8,514 nucleotides of DNA from Deltaproteobacteria bacterium (GTDB taxonomy: Bacteria > Desulfobacterota > Syntrophobacteria > BM002), in contig CP070843.1 of the NCBI GenBank assembly GCA_020350905.1, positions 440,755 through 449,268 of the forward strand. Reading direction: 5' to 3'. Below the pieces are notes generated by a model. The model was not told the origin of the DNA and ran no database searches. It was given only the letters and a program-made list of their open reading frames with translations. Numbering within the stretch: the first letter of the stretch is position 1; each line of letters begins with the position of its first letter. Made by a program: the position numbers and the translations under genes. Positions 1 to 7,135 of this stretch are shown piece after piece.

Positions 1-1088
1 ACGTGCCGTATCAAGCCTTGAGTTTCGACTCTGCCAAATTGAGAAGGGAGCTGTATTTCCAGCTGTAGGCGGCAACCAACATGAAATGCTTCCATGGCTG
101 GCCCCATGGTCACCAGCATGATGCCTGAGATGGAAATATCCGCTGAAGTTGCCTTATATGTGTGGCTGATCATCTCCTCTGGCAAAGTCTCCAACGGCCA
201 AACTCCAAAACTAACCAGAAGCCTTTCTTTGAATCGAGGATCCTTCCTCCTCTCCTGTATATTTGCCTCAGCCCGTTTCTTTTTGGAATCCTCCTCACGC
301 TCGCGAAAATACTGGACGAGAACTTCCCTAATCTGTGGATAACGCAACATCAGTCTTTTCATATTTTTATAGCTGAACTCAGCCAGGAGACTTTCTGTGG
401 CTGTTGCCACCGAGCTTGATCTCGGCTTGCCGGATAACAGAGCCATTTCCCCGAAAAACTGATTTGATTCCAGGGTGGCCAGGGGGAATTGTTTGCCTTG
501 GCGGTCCTTGGTGAATACCTGCACCCGACCATCAAGGATTATGTAAACGGAGCGTCCCGGATCACCCTCCTGGAAAACGAGCTGGCTGGCACTGAAAAGG
601 TGCAAGTTGGCAATATCTTCCAACCTTCTCAATTCTTTCTTCCCGAGAGATCTGAAAATAGGGGTGGACAGGAGGGCCCCTTGCAACCGCATGAAACCGG
701 GCTTGCTTCGATTTGGATCTGCGAAAGGAGACTGATAGTTAATGAGCGACGAAAACATCTGCATGGTCTCGGAGAGTTGTTGTCTATTATCTGAAACATC
801 TTCTTCCATGAAAGTCAGTATAGATTCCCCAATTTGAAAGGTATCTGCCAGGTTCAATGTTTTAGAAACCACACGCTCCCCGGCAAGGATGATTCCGTTG
901 GCGCTGCCAAGATCTTCAACAACCCAGGAACCCTGCTGAAAGCTGACTCTGGCGTGAGTGCGAGAAACGTTATAATCCACAAGGGTTATGTCATTTTCCG
1001 GACTGCGACCGATGCTCACAGAACCTTCCAAGGGATAGATACTTTTCTGCATCTTGTTCCGTTTCAATGCAAGATAAAATCTCTTCAC
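1..1088 (-). CDS. FHA - cyclic nucleotide-binding - PilZ domain signalling protein (C-terminus cut by window edge)
   Basis: The minus strand is open from 1088 to the left edge (362 codons seen, no stop). Residues 4-93 form an FHA domain, a phosphothreonine-peptide reader, with IGR at 26-28, SRTHA at 42-46 and DLGSANG at 59-65. Residues about 138-262 form a cyclic-nucleotide-binding domain with a phosphate-binding cassette, FGEMALLSGKPR at 212-223, that keeps the Glu and Arg expected for cAMP/cGMP binding. From about 280 a PilZ domain begins with both c-di-GMP motifs: RKDPR (281-285, RxxxR) and DISISG (317-322, DxSxxG). No catalytic domain, membrane segment or signal peptide is visible, so it is probably a cytoplasmic adaptor. 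The start is taken as GTG at 1088 because GGAG (1096-1099) lies seven bases upstream and the first FHA strand needs residues before the ATG at 1052. That ATG would cut into the domain. The domain calls are firm; the targets are unknown. Confidence 0.9.
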   Translation of the reverse strand, partial: MKRFYLALKRNKMQKSIYPLEGSVSIGRSPENDITLVDYNVSRTHARVSFQQGSWVVEDLGSANGIILAGERVVSKTLNLADTFQIGESILTFMEEDVSDNRQQLSETMQMFSSLINYQSPFADPNRSKPGFMRLQGALLSTPIFRSLGKKELRRLEDIANLHLFSASQLVFQEGDPGRSVYIILDGRVQVFTKDRQGKQFPLATLESNQFFGEMALLSGKPRSSSVATATESLLAEFSYKNMKRLMLRYPQIREVLVQYFREREEDSKKKRAEANIQERRKDPRFKERLLVSFGVWPLETLPEEMISHTYKATSADISISGIMLVTMGPAMEAFHVGCRLQLEIQLPSQFGRVETQGLIRH

Positions 1089-1118
1089 TGTCTGACTCCA
1101 TGGCGCCTGGATTCGAGT

Positions 1119-1198
1119 AACTCGATCGTATAGGAATTTCGTTTTTTGAGTCCGCCAGCGGCGGACGTCATACAAAATCGCGGAGCGATTTTATAACT
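1119..1198 (-). repeat. 80-bp dispersed hairpin repeat, left copy
   Basis: Read on the minus strand, this block matches 7857-7936 of the plus strand at 77 of 80 positions by eye, so the two copies are inverted relative to each other. It holds two adjacent hairpins. The first has an 11-bp stem, TATAAAATCGC with loop TCC, closing with one T-G pair in this copy. The second is a perfect 7-bp stem, GTCCGCC-GCT-GGCGGAC. The near-palindrome GAAATTC and a CGATCG palindrome follow. The repeat ends 31 bases before the GTG start of the FHA gene. It resembles REP- or MITE-type non-coding repeats; no transposase is nearby. Confidence 0.85.
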
Positions 1199-1212
1199 CG
1201 AGCGCATCGTAA

Positions 1213-1229
1213 CTGGTATCCAATACCAG
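1213..1229. repeat. Small hairpin next to the 80-bp repeat
   Basis: The sequence reads CTGGTAT-CCA-ATACCAG, a perfect 7-bp stem with a three-base loop, 14 bases beyond the left copy of the 80-bp repeat. It has no counterpart beside the right copy and no T tract, so it is not an obvious terminator. It could be an operator for the divergent genes or part of a longer version of the repeat element. Confidence 0.5.
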
Positions 1230-1590
1230 AGATATGACTCCGAATAAGAAGATGAACCTTCAGGCGTTGCTGCAAGTTTCGGGCCCACCCATAGAACAGA
1301 TTCATAACAGTTTTAAGAGGCCTTGAAACGGGAAAGTGAAGTGGGGAAAGCATTTTTCCTTTTCAGACTTGCAACCACAAAAGAATTCGGGTACTTTTTG
1401 CTCAGAGAGTTTTAGTTCCCACTTTTAGAAAATCCTGTCTCATTATCATTTCTTGTAGAAAATGCTTTGGCACAGAGTGTCTGGGCTGCCGACCTTTGTG
1501 TCCGCAGTCTCGATATTCTTGGAAAGGGGGTGATTGAAGCCGCAGAATAAAGTACAAGGTTGTAGTGAGGGCATGATTCTTACCAAATCA

Positions 1591-1599
1591 AGGGGGAGG
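1591..1599 (+). promoter_or_regulatory. Ribosome binding site of the cytochrome gene
   Basis: The purine run AGGGGGAGG ends only two bases before the ATG at 1602, which is close for a Shine-Dalgarno sequence. The next in-frame ATG, at 1623, is 23 bases away and would leave MKVFYLFLF as the start of the signal peptide, an equally good n-region. I keep 1602, but the start is not settled between these two. Confidence 0.55.
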
Positions 1600-1601
1600 C
1601 C

Positions 1602-2810
1602 ATGCATGTTTGGTTAAAAAAAATGAAAGTTTTTTACCTTTTCCTCTTTCTTGCCATTCTCTTCTTCCTTTATCCAGTTGTGGAGGTCGGCGCAGCATAC
1701 CCTGTTGCCGATATGGACCCTCAAGGATATCCTGCGGTGAATACTGGCTGCCTAGCGCCAGACAAATGCCATGCCGGAATAGAACCCATTCGCTCTCACC
1801 AGTCCGAGATGGCCAAACAGATTTACGAGAGGGGCTCAAAGCTGGGGGATCCCAACGGCTGTGTGGTGTGTCACGGCGGCGACCCGGCGGAGGAGAAGGA
1901 TGCCAAGAAAGCTCACACCGGTGCACCTGACGGAAGTCCTCTGGATACCCTTGTCCTCCATGCCGCTTCCGTCTGGGTCAATCAAAAGATTTGCGGCCAG
2001 TGTCACCAAAAGTGGGTTTATGCTCAGTACCGCTCTATCATGCAGACCGAGGCGGGCAAAATCCAAGGCGCTGTATGGGGCTGGGGCCCTGCAGGTACAG
2101 GGTACGCGGTGAAATATGGTAATTACGACGTAGACGACCCCGATGGCTCCACACCTGTGTTCGGAACAAAAGAATATACGGAATACACCCAAGCGCTCAT
2201 GAACGCTTATCCGGACAATTTCCCGGCCAAACTCATCCAGGTTCCCAAAACCGACGTTGAAAGTCTCAAAGACAAGCCCTATGAGGCAATCTATACCTAC
2301 ATCCGTACCGATTGCCAACGCTGCCACGTTGGCGTTAAAGGCAGAAACAAGCGGGGGGATTTCCGCGGCATGGGCTGTGCCGCCTGTCATATCCCTTACA
2401 ATAACGCGGGTCTCTATGAAGGCGGTGACCAGACGGTGAAACGGGACCAAACCGGTCATGCCATGGTCCATTCCATCCAGTCCACACGCAAGGCCAAAGT
2501 AGTGGTGAACAATATGGTTTATTCTGGAATACCCCATGAGACCTGTGTTTCCTGCCACAATCGAGGCAAGCGCATCGGCGTCTCTTATCAGGGCCTGATG
2601 GAATTTCCCTATGGCAGCCCCTTCACCGCTGACGGGAAAAACAGCCCAAACTGCACACCAAGGTCTACCAGTTCATTCAAGATGATACCCACCACAAGCT
2701 TAAATCCCGCGAAGGTAACCCCGAGGGCGGCCTTCTCTGTCAGGATTGCCACGCCACTACCTCAATGCATGGCAACGGCAATATCACCGGTACCTTGCTG
2801 GCCAACGTAG
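1602..2810 (+). CDS. Multiheme c-type cytochrome, N-terminal part (frameshifted gene)
   Basis: This is the 5' part of one cytochrome gene whose 3' part continues in another frame to 4129. Residues 1-32 look like a Sec signal peptide: KK, then a long hydrophobic stretch, then a site near VGAA, so the protein acts outside the cytoplasmic membrane. Covalent heme motifs CxxCH are at residues 87-91 (CVVCH), 131-135 (CGQCH), 238-242 (CQRCH), 259-263 (CAACH) and 315-319 (CVSCH). A further C-x5-CH, CLAPDKCH, lies at 50-57 and may bind heme atypically. Genuine sequence ends at about residue 346; the following residues up to the stop at 2808-2810 have no cysteine motif and are out of frame. The cytochrome family cannot be named with confidence. 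Electron transfer between the quinone pool or periplasmic donors and other periplasmic carriers is the likely role. Confidence 0.85.
   Translation: MHVWLKKMKVFYLFLFLAILFFLYPVVEVGAAYPVADMDPQGYPAVNTGCLAPDKCHAGIEPIRSHQSEMAKQIYERGSKLGDPNGCVVCHGGDPAEEKDAKKAHTGAPDGSPLDTLVLHAASVWVNQKICGQCHQKWVYAQYRSIMQTEAGKIQGAVWGWGPAGTGYAVKYGNYDVDDPDGSTPVFGTKEYTEYTQALMNAYPDNFPAKLIQVPKTDVESLKDKPYEAIYTYIRTDCQRCHVGVKGRNKRGDFRGMGCAACHIPYNNAGLYEGGDQTVKRDQTGHAMVHSIQSTRKAKVVVNNMVYSGIPHETCVSCHNRGKRIGVSYQGLMEFPYGSPFTADGKNSPNCTPRSTSSFKMIPTTSLNPAKVTPRAAFSVRIATPLPQCMATAISPVPCWPT
2633..2650 (+). other. Frameshift site in the cytochrome gene
   Basis: The upstream frame (codons at 2631, 2634, 2637) meets an A5 run at 2637-2641. 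The downstream frame is blocked by a TGA at 2630-2632 and opens only at 2633, so the shift must fall between 2633 and the point, soon after 2650, where the upstream frame loses cytochrome character. Adding one A to the run gives D-G-K-K-Q-P-K-L and joins the two parts into an 842-residue protein. A sequencing or assembly error, or a real recent one-base deletion, is the simplest explanation. The run is a poor slippery heptamer because tandem re-pairing would mismatch. Confidence 0.85.
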
Positions 2811-4129
2811 AAATCGAATGTTCAGACTGTCATGGAACCGCAACCCTGTATCCTTGGGAGTTACCTCTGGGCTGGGGCGATGAATTCGGCAACGAACTCG
2901 ATATGAATAAACCCCGCGGAGTGACCAAGGAACTCCTGGAAAACCAGACGAAATACGCCACTCAATACCCTCCCCAGGATGGGTACTTGCTTACTACTCG
3001 CGGCAATCCTTTCGGCAATGTCGTCCGTGAAGGCGATAAAGTGGTCGTCCATTCAGCCAGTGGTTTGGACTTCGAAGTTCCCGCCCTGAAAACAATCAAC
3101 CTTCAAGATAAATGGCAGAACAAGAATGCTGCACTTGCAGCTAAGATCAGAACCCCTGAGCATTTGCAGAAGATAGAATGTTACGGCTGCCATTCTGCCT
3201 GGGCGCCGCAGTGCTACGGCTGCCATGTCAAAGTAGATTTCTCAGGCGACAAGAGAGCCACGGATTGGGTAGCCGCCGGCAATACCCATTTTCCTGACGG
3301 CCACACCGCAGAATCCATTCGGGATGGCAAACCACCTGTGGCACCAGGCGTTGCCTTCGGCAAGACTTCGGAAAACCGCTCTTACCTCAGGTGGGAAAAC
3401 CCTGTCCTTGGCATCAATGGTGAAGGTAGGGTGAGCCCGATTGTTCCCGGCTGTCAGCAAATTACCACCGTTATTGCTCCGGATGGTGAGATGCTGATTC
3501 ACAACAAAATCTGGAGAACACCCCCGAACACCGAAGGCGGCGGTGCTAAGGGCCAGCGGGGTATAGATATGGCCCCGGCTGCTCCACACACTACCGCCCG
3601 CCAGGCACGTGAGTGCACCTCCTGTCACGCCACCTCCAAGGCCCTGGGCTACGGAACTCACGACGGCAGGTATCTGCGACAGTACACTGGTGGTATCTAC
3701 GTTGATATCATGAATGAAAAAGGACAACTTGTAACCAAGACCGCCAAGTATCAGATCAGTCCCATTCCCGATTTACCCATGGATCTGGATCAGGTTGTTA
3801 CCCGTGAAGGTGAGCAAGTTCAATCGGTTGGGCAGCACTGGCCGCTTTCCGGGCCATTGACCAAAGACCAGCGAGACCACATGGAACGGATAGGCGTCTG
3901 CCTCTCCTGCCACAAAGATGTTCCCGACGGCGCCTTCGCCTACCGAGTCGTGAGTAAGGCTGGCAGCGTTCTTGAACTTATCCCGAAAACCGACGAGGAA
4001 CACCAAAAACTTATTGGCCGGGCTCTGTATATGGCAGCTAACATAGAAGTGCTTGGCGGCATCGTCATTGCCACCATCGTGGTGGTCCTTGGGATCTACT
4101 TCGTTTTCCGAAGGAAAAAAACATCTTGA
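2642..4129 (+). CDS. Multiheme c-type cytochrome, C-terminal part with membrane anchor
   Basis: This continues the cytochrome begun at 1602. It carries six more CxxCH motifs; in the joined protein they lie at about 380-384 (CQDCH, bases 2738-2752), 407-411 (CSDCH), 527-531 (CYGCH), 538-542 (CYGCH), 672-676 (CTSCH) and 767-771 (CLSCH). The total is 11 canonical sites. Residues about 815-836 are a single hydrophobic helix followed by RRKK, so the protein is anchored at its C-terminus with the heme domain outside and the basic tail in the cytoplasm. The ATG at 2765 is the first in this frame, but no ribosome binding site precedes it, and starting there would discard the CQDCH motif just upstream and leave no signal peptide. 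It is therefore not an independent gene. Transcription ends at the hairpin at 4201-4231. Electron-transfer partners cannot be seen. Confidence 0.87.
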   Translation, partial: QPKLHTKVYQFIQDDTHHKLKSREGNPEGGLLCQDCHATTSMHGNGNITGTLLANVEIECSDCHGTATLYPWELPLGWGDEFGNELDMNKPRGVTKELLENQTKYATQYPPQDGYLLTTRGNPFGNVVREGDKVVVHSASGLDFEVPALKTINLQDKWQNKNAALAAKIRTPEHLQKIECYGCHSAWAPQCYGCHVKVDFSGDKRATDWVAAGNTHFPDGHTAESIRDGKPPVAPGVAFGKTSENRSYLRWENPVLGINGEGRVSPIVPGCQQITTVIAPDGEMLIHNKIWRTPPNTEGGGAKGQRGIDMAPAAPHTTARQARECTSCHATSKALGYGTHDGRYLRQYTGGIYVDIMNEKGQLVTKTAKYQISPIPDLPMDLDQVVTREGEQVQSVGQHWPLSGPLTKDQRDHMERIGVCLSCHKDVPDGAFAYRVVSKAGSVLELIPKTDEEHQKLIGRALYMAANIEVLGGIVIATIVVVLGIYFVFRRKKTS

Positions 4130-4200
4130 TGAAACTGATACGCACCGAGGGGTGTAGTTTGGCAGACTGAATCTTATAAACGAGACTGTGACCATTGTGT

Positions 4201-4231
4201 GCCGCCTGTTTGCATGAACAGGCGGCTTTTT
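4201..4231 (+). terminator. Rho-independent terminator of the cytochrome gene
   Basis: A perfect 10-bp stem, GCCGCCTGTT with AACAGGCGGC, encloses the loop TGCATG and is followed at once by TTTTT (4227-4231). It lies 72 bases after the cytochrome stop. This is a textbook intrinsic terminator for plus-strand transcription. Confidence 0.93.
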
Positions 4232-4344
4232 CATTCCCTAATCATTTTCTGATGAGCACCTCTCTCACCCTTGCCTTCATGCCTGGAGGCCACCATTCTT
4301 AGAGCACACTATTAGGGTTGTTGAATGGAGGGAATCCTGTTACA

Positions 4345-4376
4345 TTCCTTCGGATGGATGGTGAGGGCTGAAGGAA
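4345..4376. promoter_or_regulatory. Inverted repeat upstream of the sigma-54-like promoter
   Basis: TTCCTTC (4345-4351) and GAAGGAA (4370-4376) form a 7-bp inverted repeat with an 18-base spacer, centred about 40 bases upstream of the promoter elements. It could be an enhancer-binding-protein site, but it is somewhat close to the promoter for that and inverted repeats of this length arise by chance. Low confidence. Confidence 0.25.
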
Positions 4377-4392
4377 AGTTAGTTGACAAAGT

Positions 4393-4408
4393 TGGCAAAC
4401 TCTATGCA
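4393..4408 (+). promoter_or_regulatory. Candidate sigma-54 (RpoN) promoter of the response regulator
   Basis: TGGCAA-ACTCT-ATGCA matches the sigma-54 pattern TGGCAC-N5-TTGC at 8 of 10 defined positions. The GG (4394-4395) and GC (4406-4407) have the required spacing. Transcription would begin near 4418-4420, leaving a leader of about 65 bases before the ATG at 4486. If correct, the receiver gene needs an enhancer-binding activator, which is not in this window. Confidence 0.5.
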
Positions 4409-4485
4409 CACGGTACCACCACCTGTATAATCTTTAGACCCTCAAGGGAGATGAGGAAAGAAGAGTAAATTGGAGGACCTCTTTC

Positions 4486-4890
4486 ATGCAGAACAGGAAA
4501 GTACTGGTAGTGGATGATGAGATGGACATGCGGATCTTCATCTCCACCCTTCTGGAGACGAGCGGCTATAAACCAATTATCGCCAACAATGGGGAGGAGG
4601 GTATCCAGAAAGCCCGCAAACATAACCCGGCGGCTATCATTCTCGATGTCTTGATGCCGAAATCGGGTGGTATCCAAATGTATCGGGAGGTAAAAACAGA
4701 CGAGAATCTAAAAAATATCCCGGTGATCATGATCTCGGCAATCGCCAAGAAGACATTTTTCCACTCCATGCAAATGCTCAACAGCTACCGGGGCCAAACC
4801 GTACCAGAGCCGGAGGCTTACATAGAGAAACCCCCAGAGTCTGAGGAATTGCTCGAGACGCTCAAGAAATGCATCGGCTCCCCTTCATGA
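4486..4890 (+). CDS. Single-domain response regulator (CheY-like receiver)
   Basis: The 134-residue protein is a receiver domain with no output domain. The acidic pocket is D10-D11, the phosphoacceptor is D54 in ILDVLMP, the switch residue is S84 and the conserved lysine is K115 in EKPP. The stretch between S84 and K115 is longer than in CheY (KKTFFHSMQMLNS to PEPEAYIEKP, about residues 88-117), so the alpha4-beta5 output face is extended. The start is set by GGAGG at 4472-4476. It acts in the cytoplasm as a phosphorylation target or relay and must signal by protein contact, since it has no DNA-binding or enzymatic domain. No histidine kinase is adjacent. It is convergent with the LUD/Fe-S gene, whose stop lies 115 bases away. 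Function beyond phosphorelay is unknown. Confidence 0.93.
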   Translation: MQNRKVLVVDDEMDMRIFISTLLETSGYKPIIANNGEEGIQKARKHNPAAIILDVLMPKSGGIQMYREVKTDENLKNIPVIMISAIAKKTFFHSMQMLNSYRGQTVPEPEAYIEKPPESEELLETLKKCIGSPS

Positions 4891-5005
4891 AACGAGAATA
4901 TCAGCTTCAAAATCAAGACCAGTGTGCGGGTTTTTTCTCCGTGGTTGTTTGCCAGTATCAATCCTGTTGCCGATTGTATCTGAAAGGATGCAAGAGTTTG
5001 TTTCC

Positions 5006-7135
5006 TTAATCCCGCACGATTTCCAAGTTTGCCAGAAAATCACTCAAGTGTAGAACCTTGATCGGTAAGTCGTTGTTCAACACGCCCCCATCAATCTGCA
5101 TTATGCAGCCGGGACAATCGGTAACGACCATATCTGCGCCAGTTTCTTTTATATGTTCGATCTTTTTTCCAAGTATCCCCGAAGAAATCCCAGGAAAATC
5201 CACTGAATAGGATCCAGCGAATCCACAGCAGACATCGGTGTCTTTGAGCGGCACGAACCTTTCGCCCAGCAGTTGGCTCAGGTACTGTTCTGCGGTGGTC
5301 TTCAAGCCTCGACCAAGGTGACAGGGAGTGTGATACGTTACCTTTTTATTCCCACCAGCGCGGAACTTGACGGCGCTTGCTTCTAAGAACGTTGAGAGCG
5401 ACTTGGTCTTGGCCGCTATTTTCTTGGCTTTTTCCTCCAGTACGTGATCTTTTTTTGCGAAGTTTTCAAACTGCTCAACTATTGCCACGCCGCAACTCGG
5501 ACAGAGCACCAGGTAGGCGTCGTAATCATCCGGGTGGCCCATGTAATTGAGAGTGGTGTGTATGATTTTCTCCGCACTCTTCCTGTCACCACCGAAGGTG
5601 GCGGGCAGTCCGCAGCAACCTGAGATACGCGGAATGTCCACCCGAACCCCAGCCCTTCCGAGCAGGTCCATGAGTGCTATCCCCATATTAGGATAAAAAT
5701 ATTCCACCGCGCAGCCTGGATAAAAAAACACGCGAGATGTGGCAGCCGAAGTCGCACCTGTTTGCCCTCTAGCCAGGTCGGTGAAAGTCGGCCTCTTCAC
5801 GCTCGGTGGTATCTGGAAGGCACGCTTTTCAGGGAGCGGCAGCCTCAGGTGTTTTCTGTTTTTGGTGATAAAAGGTGTCTGGATAACCGAACCCACTCCC
5901 ATGAGACCACGAAACACGGTGGGCTTGGCTAGCACGCTCGAATACACCGCCTTTTTCAACGGGCTGACCCCGAATTTGCCCCCGAAAAACAGCTTCAATT
6001 CACCGATCAAGTGCTGCAGATCAATGCCGGCTGGACAGTTGTGTGAGCATGCCTTGCAAGAGAGACAGAGGTTTAGAATTTCCCTGGCTGCCTGTTCGCC
6101 ATGGAAAAGAGCGGTAAAGATAAGGCCAATGGCACCAATGTATATGTGCCCGAAAACATGGCCTCCAATCATTTCGTACGCCGGGCATATATTAGCGCAA
6201 CTTCCGCAGCGAATGCACTTAAGCGCCTCCTTGAGGGTGGGGTGCTCAAGATATTCCAGACGGCCGTTGTCGAGAAAAACGTAGTGTGTTTCCTTGAGAC
6301 CGTCCTCGCTCTTGAATGACGGATTGCGCCCCTTTATCCAGGTTACATAGGTGCTGATGATCTGACCGGTGGCACTTTTCGGCAAAACCCGCAAAACCTT
6401 CATGGCCTCTTCGAAATTTCGCACCAGCTTTTCGTAACCCAGCAGCACTATATGCACAGGCGGCAGCGTGGTACACAGTCGGGCGTTCCCCTCATTGGTG
6501 ACAATGCCAATAGTGCCGGTGCTGGCAACGGCAACGTTGGCCCCGGTGATGCCCACCCCAGCCTTGAAGTAATAGTCCCGCAGGTAGTGCCGCACAACCC
6601 CAACCATTTCTTCGATATCGGGACAGATTTCCTTGCCAAAGTGCTCTGTGAAGATGTCGCACACCTGGCCCCGGGTCTGGTGAATAGCAGGCATGACCAT
6701 GTGAGACGGATGATCCTTGGACACCTGAAGGATATACTCACCCAGATCGGTTTCCACTGGTTGTACGCCTCCCGCCTCGAGAGCGTCGTTCAGTTTGATC
6801 TCCTCGCTGGTCATGGACTTGGATTTGACGATGTATTCAGCGGAGTGTTTCTTGCACACGTCCAGAATATAGTTATTGGCGTCGGTACCGTCCTGAGCGC
6901 GGTAGACCTGAGTGCCATGTTCTTCCACATTTTCCTTGAACTGGTGAAAAAGATCCTCCACATCCATTCGTGAAAGCTCTTTGAGACTATTTACCTGCCG
7001 ACGAAGCGCTTCGAAATCAAGACCTTTGAAGGCGCTGTCCCGGGACACTTTGTAACTCGAAGCAAAGTTCTTCAGGGTGTCATGGAGGATCTTGTCATTG
7101 AGCTTTTCTTGGATTCTATCTCTCAGTTTCTTCAT
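5006..7135 (-). CDS. lldEF: LldE/LldF (LutA/LutB) fusion: LUD, 4Fe-4S and cysteine-rich CCG domain protein
   Basis: The 709-residue protein joins what are separate LutB/LldF and LutA/LldE subunits in many bacteria. Residues about 65-295 form a LUD domain (SKSMTSEE at 105-112, TGANVAVASTGT at 197-208). Two 4Fe-4S motifs follow: C307, C310, C313, C317 and C357, C360, C363, C367, each ending CP. The C-terminal third holds two cysteine-rich CCG modules: C475, C507-C508 and C545/C548, then C605, C636-C637 and C674/C677, as in heterodisulfide-reductase-type and GlcF-type proteins. No signal peptide or membrane segment is seen, so it is cytoplasmic or membrane-associated. By family it oxidises L-lactate to pyruvate or supports a related 2-hydroxyacid oxidation. 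The ATG at 7135 has AGGTGG four bases upstream. It lies 210 bases after the LutC-like gene and is probably co-transcribed with it. I recall the same fusion beside a LutC gene in Desulfovibrio. The substrate is inferred, not shown. Confidence 0.9.
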   Translation of the reverse strand: MKKLRDRIQEKLNDKILHDTLKNFASSYKVSRDSAFKGLDFEALRRQVNSLKELSRMDVEDLFHQFKENVEEHGTQVYRAQDGTDANNYILDVCKKHSAEYIVKSKSMTSEEIKLNDALEAGGVQPVETDLGEYILQVSKDHPSHMVMPAIHQTRGQVCDIFTEHFGKEICPDIEEMVGVVRHYLRDYYFKAGVGITGANVAVASTGTIGIVTNEGNARLCTTLPPVHIVLLGYEKLVRNFEEAMKVLRVLPKSATGQIISTYVTWIKGRNPSFKSEDGLKETHYVFLDNGRLEYLEHPTLKEALKCIRCGSCANICPAYEMIGGHVFGHIYIGAIGLIFTALFHGEQAAREILNLCLSCKACSHNCPAGIDLQHLIGELKLFFGGKFGVSPLKKAVYSSVLAKPTVFRGLMGVGSVIQTPFITKNRKHLRLPLPEKRAFQIPPSVKRPTFTDLARGQTGATSAATSRVFFYPGCAVEYFYPNMGIALMDLLGRAGVRVDIPRISGCCGLPATFGGDRKSAEKIIHTTLNYMGHPDDYDAYLVLCPSCGVAIVEQFENFAKKDHVLEEKAKKIAAKTKSLSTFLEASAVKFRAGGNKKVTYHTPCHLGRGLKTTAEQYLSQLLGERFVPLKDTDVCCGFAGSYSVDFPGISSGILGKKIEHIKETGADMVVTDCPGCIMQIDGGVLNNDLPIKVLHLSDFLANLEIVRD

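Larger units (their letters stand above)
1089..1601. other. Intergenic region between divergent genes
   Basis: These 513 bases separate the FHA protein gene (minus strand) from the cytochrome gene (plus strand). They hold one copy of the 80-bp repeat (1119-1198), a 7-bp-stem hairpin (1213-1229) and the ribosome binding site of the cytochrome (within 1591-1599). I see no credible coding sequence: short minus-strand frames here run through the repeat and carry no recognisable domain. Both divergent promoters must lie here, but I cannot place a convincing sigma-70 or sigma-54 box. Confidence 0.6.
4130..4485. other. Intergenic region between cytochrome and response regulator
   Basis: These 356 bases hold the terminator of the cytochrome (4201-4231), a 7-bp inverted repeat (4345-4351 with 4370-4376), a sigma-54-like promoter (4393-4408) and a Shine-Dalgarno GGAGG (4472-4476) nine bases before the receiver start. 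I see no coding sequence. The terminator together with a separate promoter indicates that the two plus-strand genes are not one operon. Confidence 0.7.

Noticed and set aside
991..1101. Minus-strand ATG at 1101 (MESDSEE) as start of the FHA gene
   Set aside because: It is in another frame and stops after about 36 codons, before the FHA motifs; its GGAG overlap instead serves the GTG at 1088.
94..1133. Several plus-strand open frames (94-342, 162-419, 489-794, 834-1133)
   Set aside because: They lie opposite the FHA-CNB-PilZ frame, whose motifs are clear, and have no domain of their own.
1085..1353. Two minus-strand frames of 61 and 67 residues upstream of the FHA gene
   Set aside because: They read through the 80-bp repeat and hairpin, have no ribosome binding site that I can see, and no recognisable domain.
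1468..1473. TGGCAC as a sigma-54 -24 element before the cytochrome
   Set aside because: No GC at the required distance; the -12 element is missing.
1836..2558. 240-residue minus-strand frame inside the cytochrome
   Set aside because: It is antisense to the heme-motif-bearing frame and shows no domain; it is a shadow.
2636..2642. Programmed -1 ribosomal frameshifting at GAAAAAC
   Set aside because: Tandem slippage would mismatch the P-site codon and I see no clear downstream pseudoknot; a one-base deletion is simpler, though not disproved.
2765..4129. A separate second cytochrome gene starting at 2765
   Set aside because: No ribosome binding site or signal peptide, and the CQDCH motif at 2738-2752 lies upstream in the same frame, so it continues the first part.
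4383..4431. TTGACA (4383-4388) with TATAAT (4426-4431) as a sigma-70 promoter
   Set aside because: The spacing is 37 bases rather than about 17, so the two boxes cannot act as one promoter.
4924..5017. GTGCGGG (4924-4930) and CCCGCAC (5011-5017) as a shared terminator for the convergent genes
   Set aside because: The arms are 80 bases apart and the second overlaps the coding end of the fusion gene; no compact hairpin forms.
5739..6973. Plus-strand frames of 181, 72 and 173 residues and minus-strand alternatives within the LldE/F gene
   Set aside because: Shadows of the fusion gene, which has all its cysteine motifs in one uninterrupted frame.
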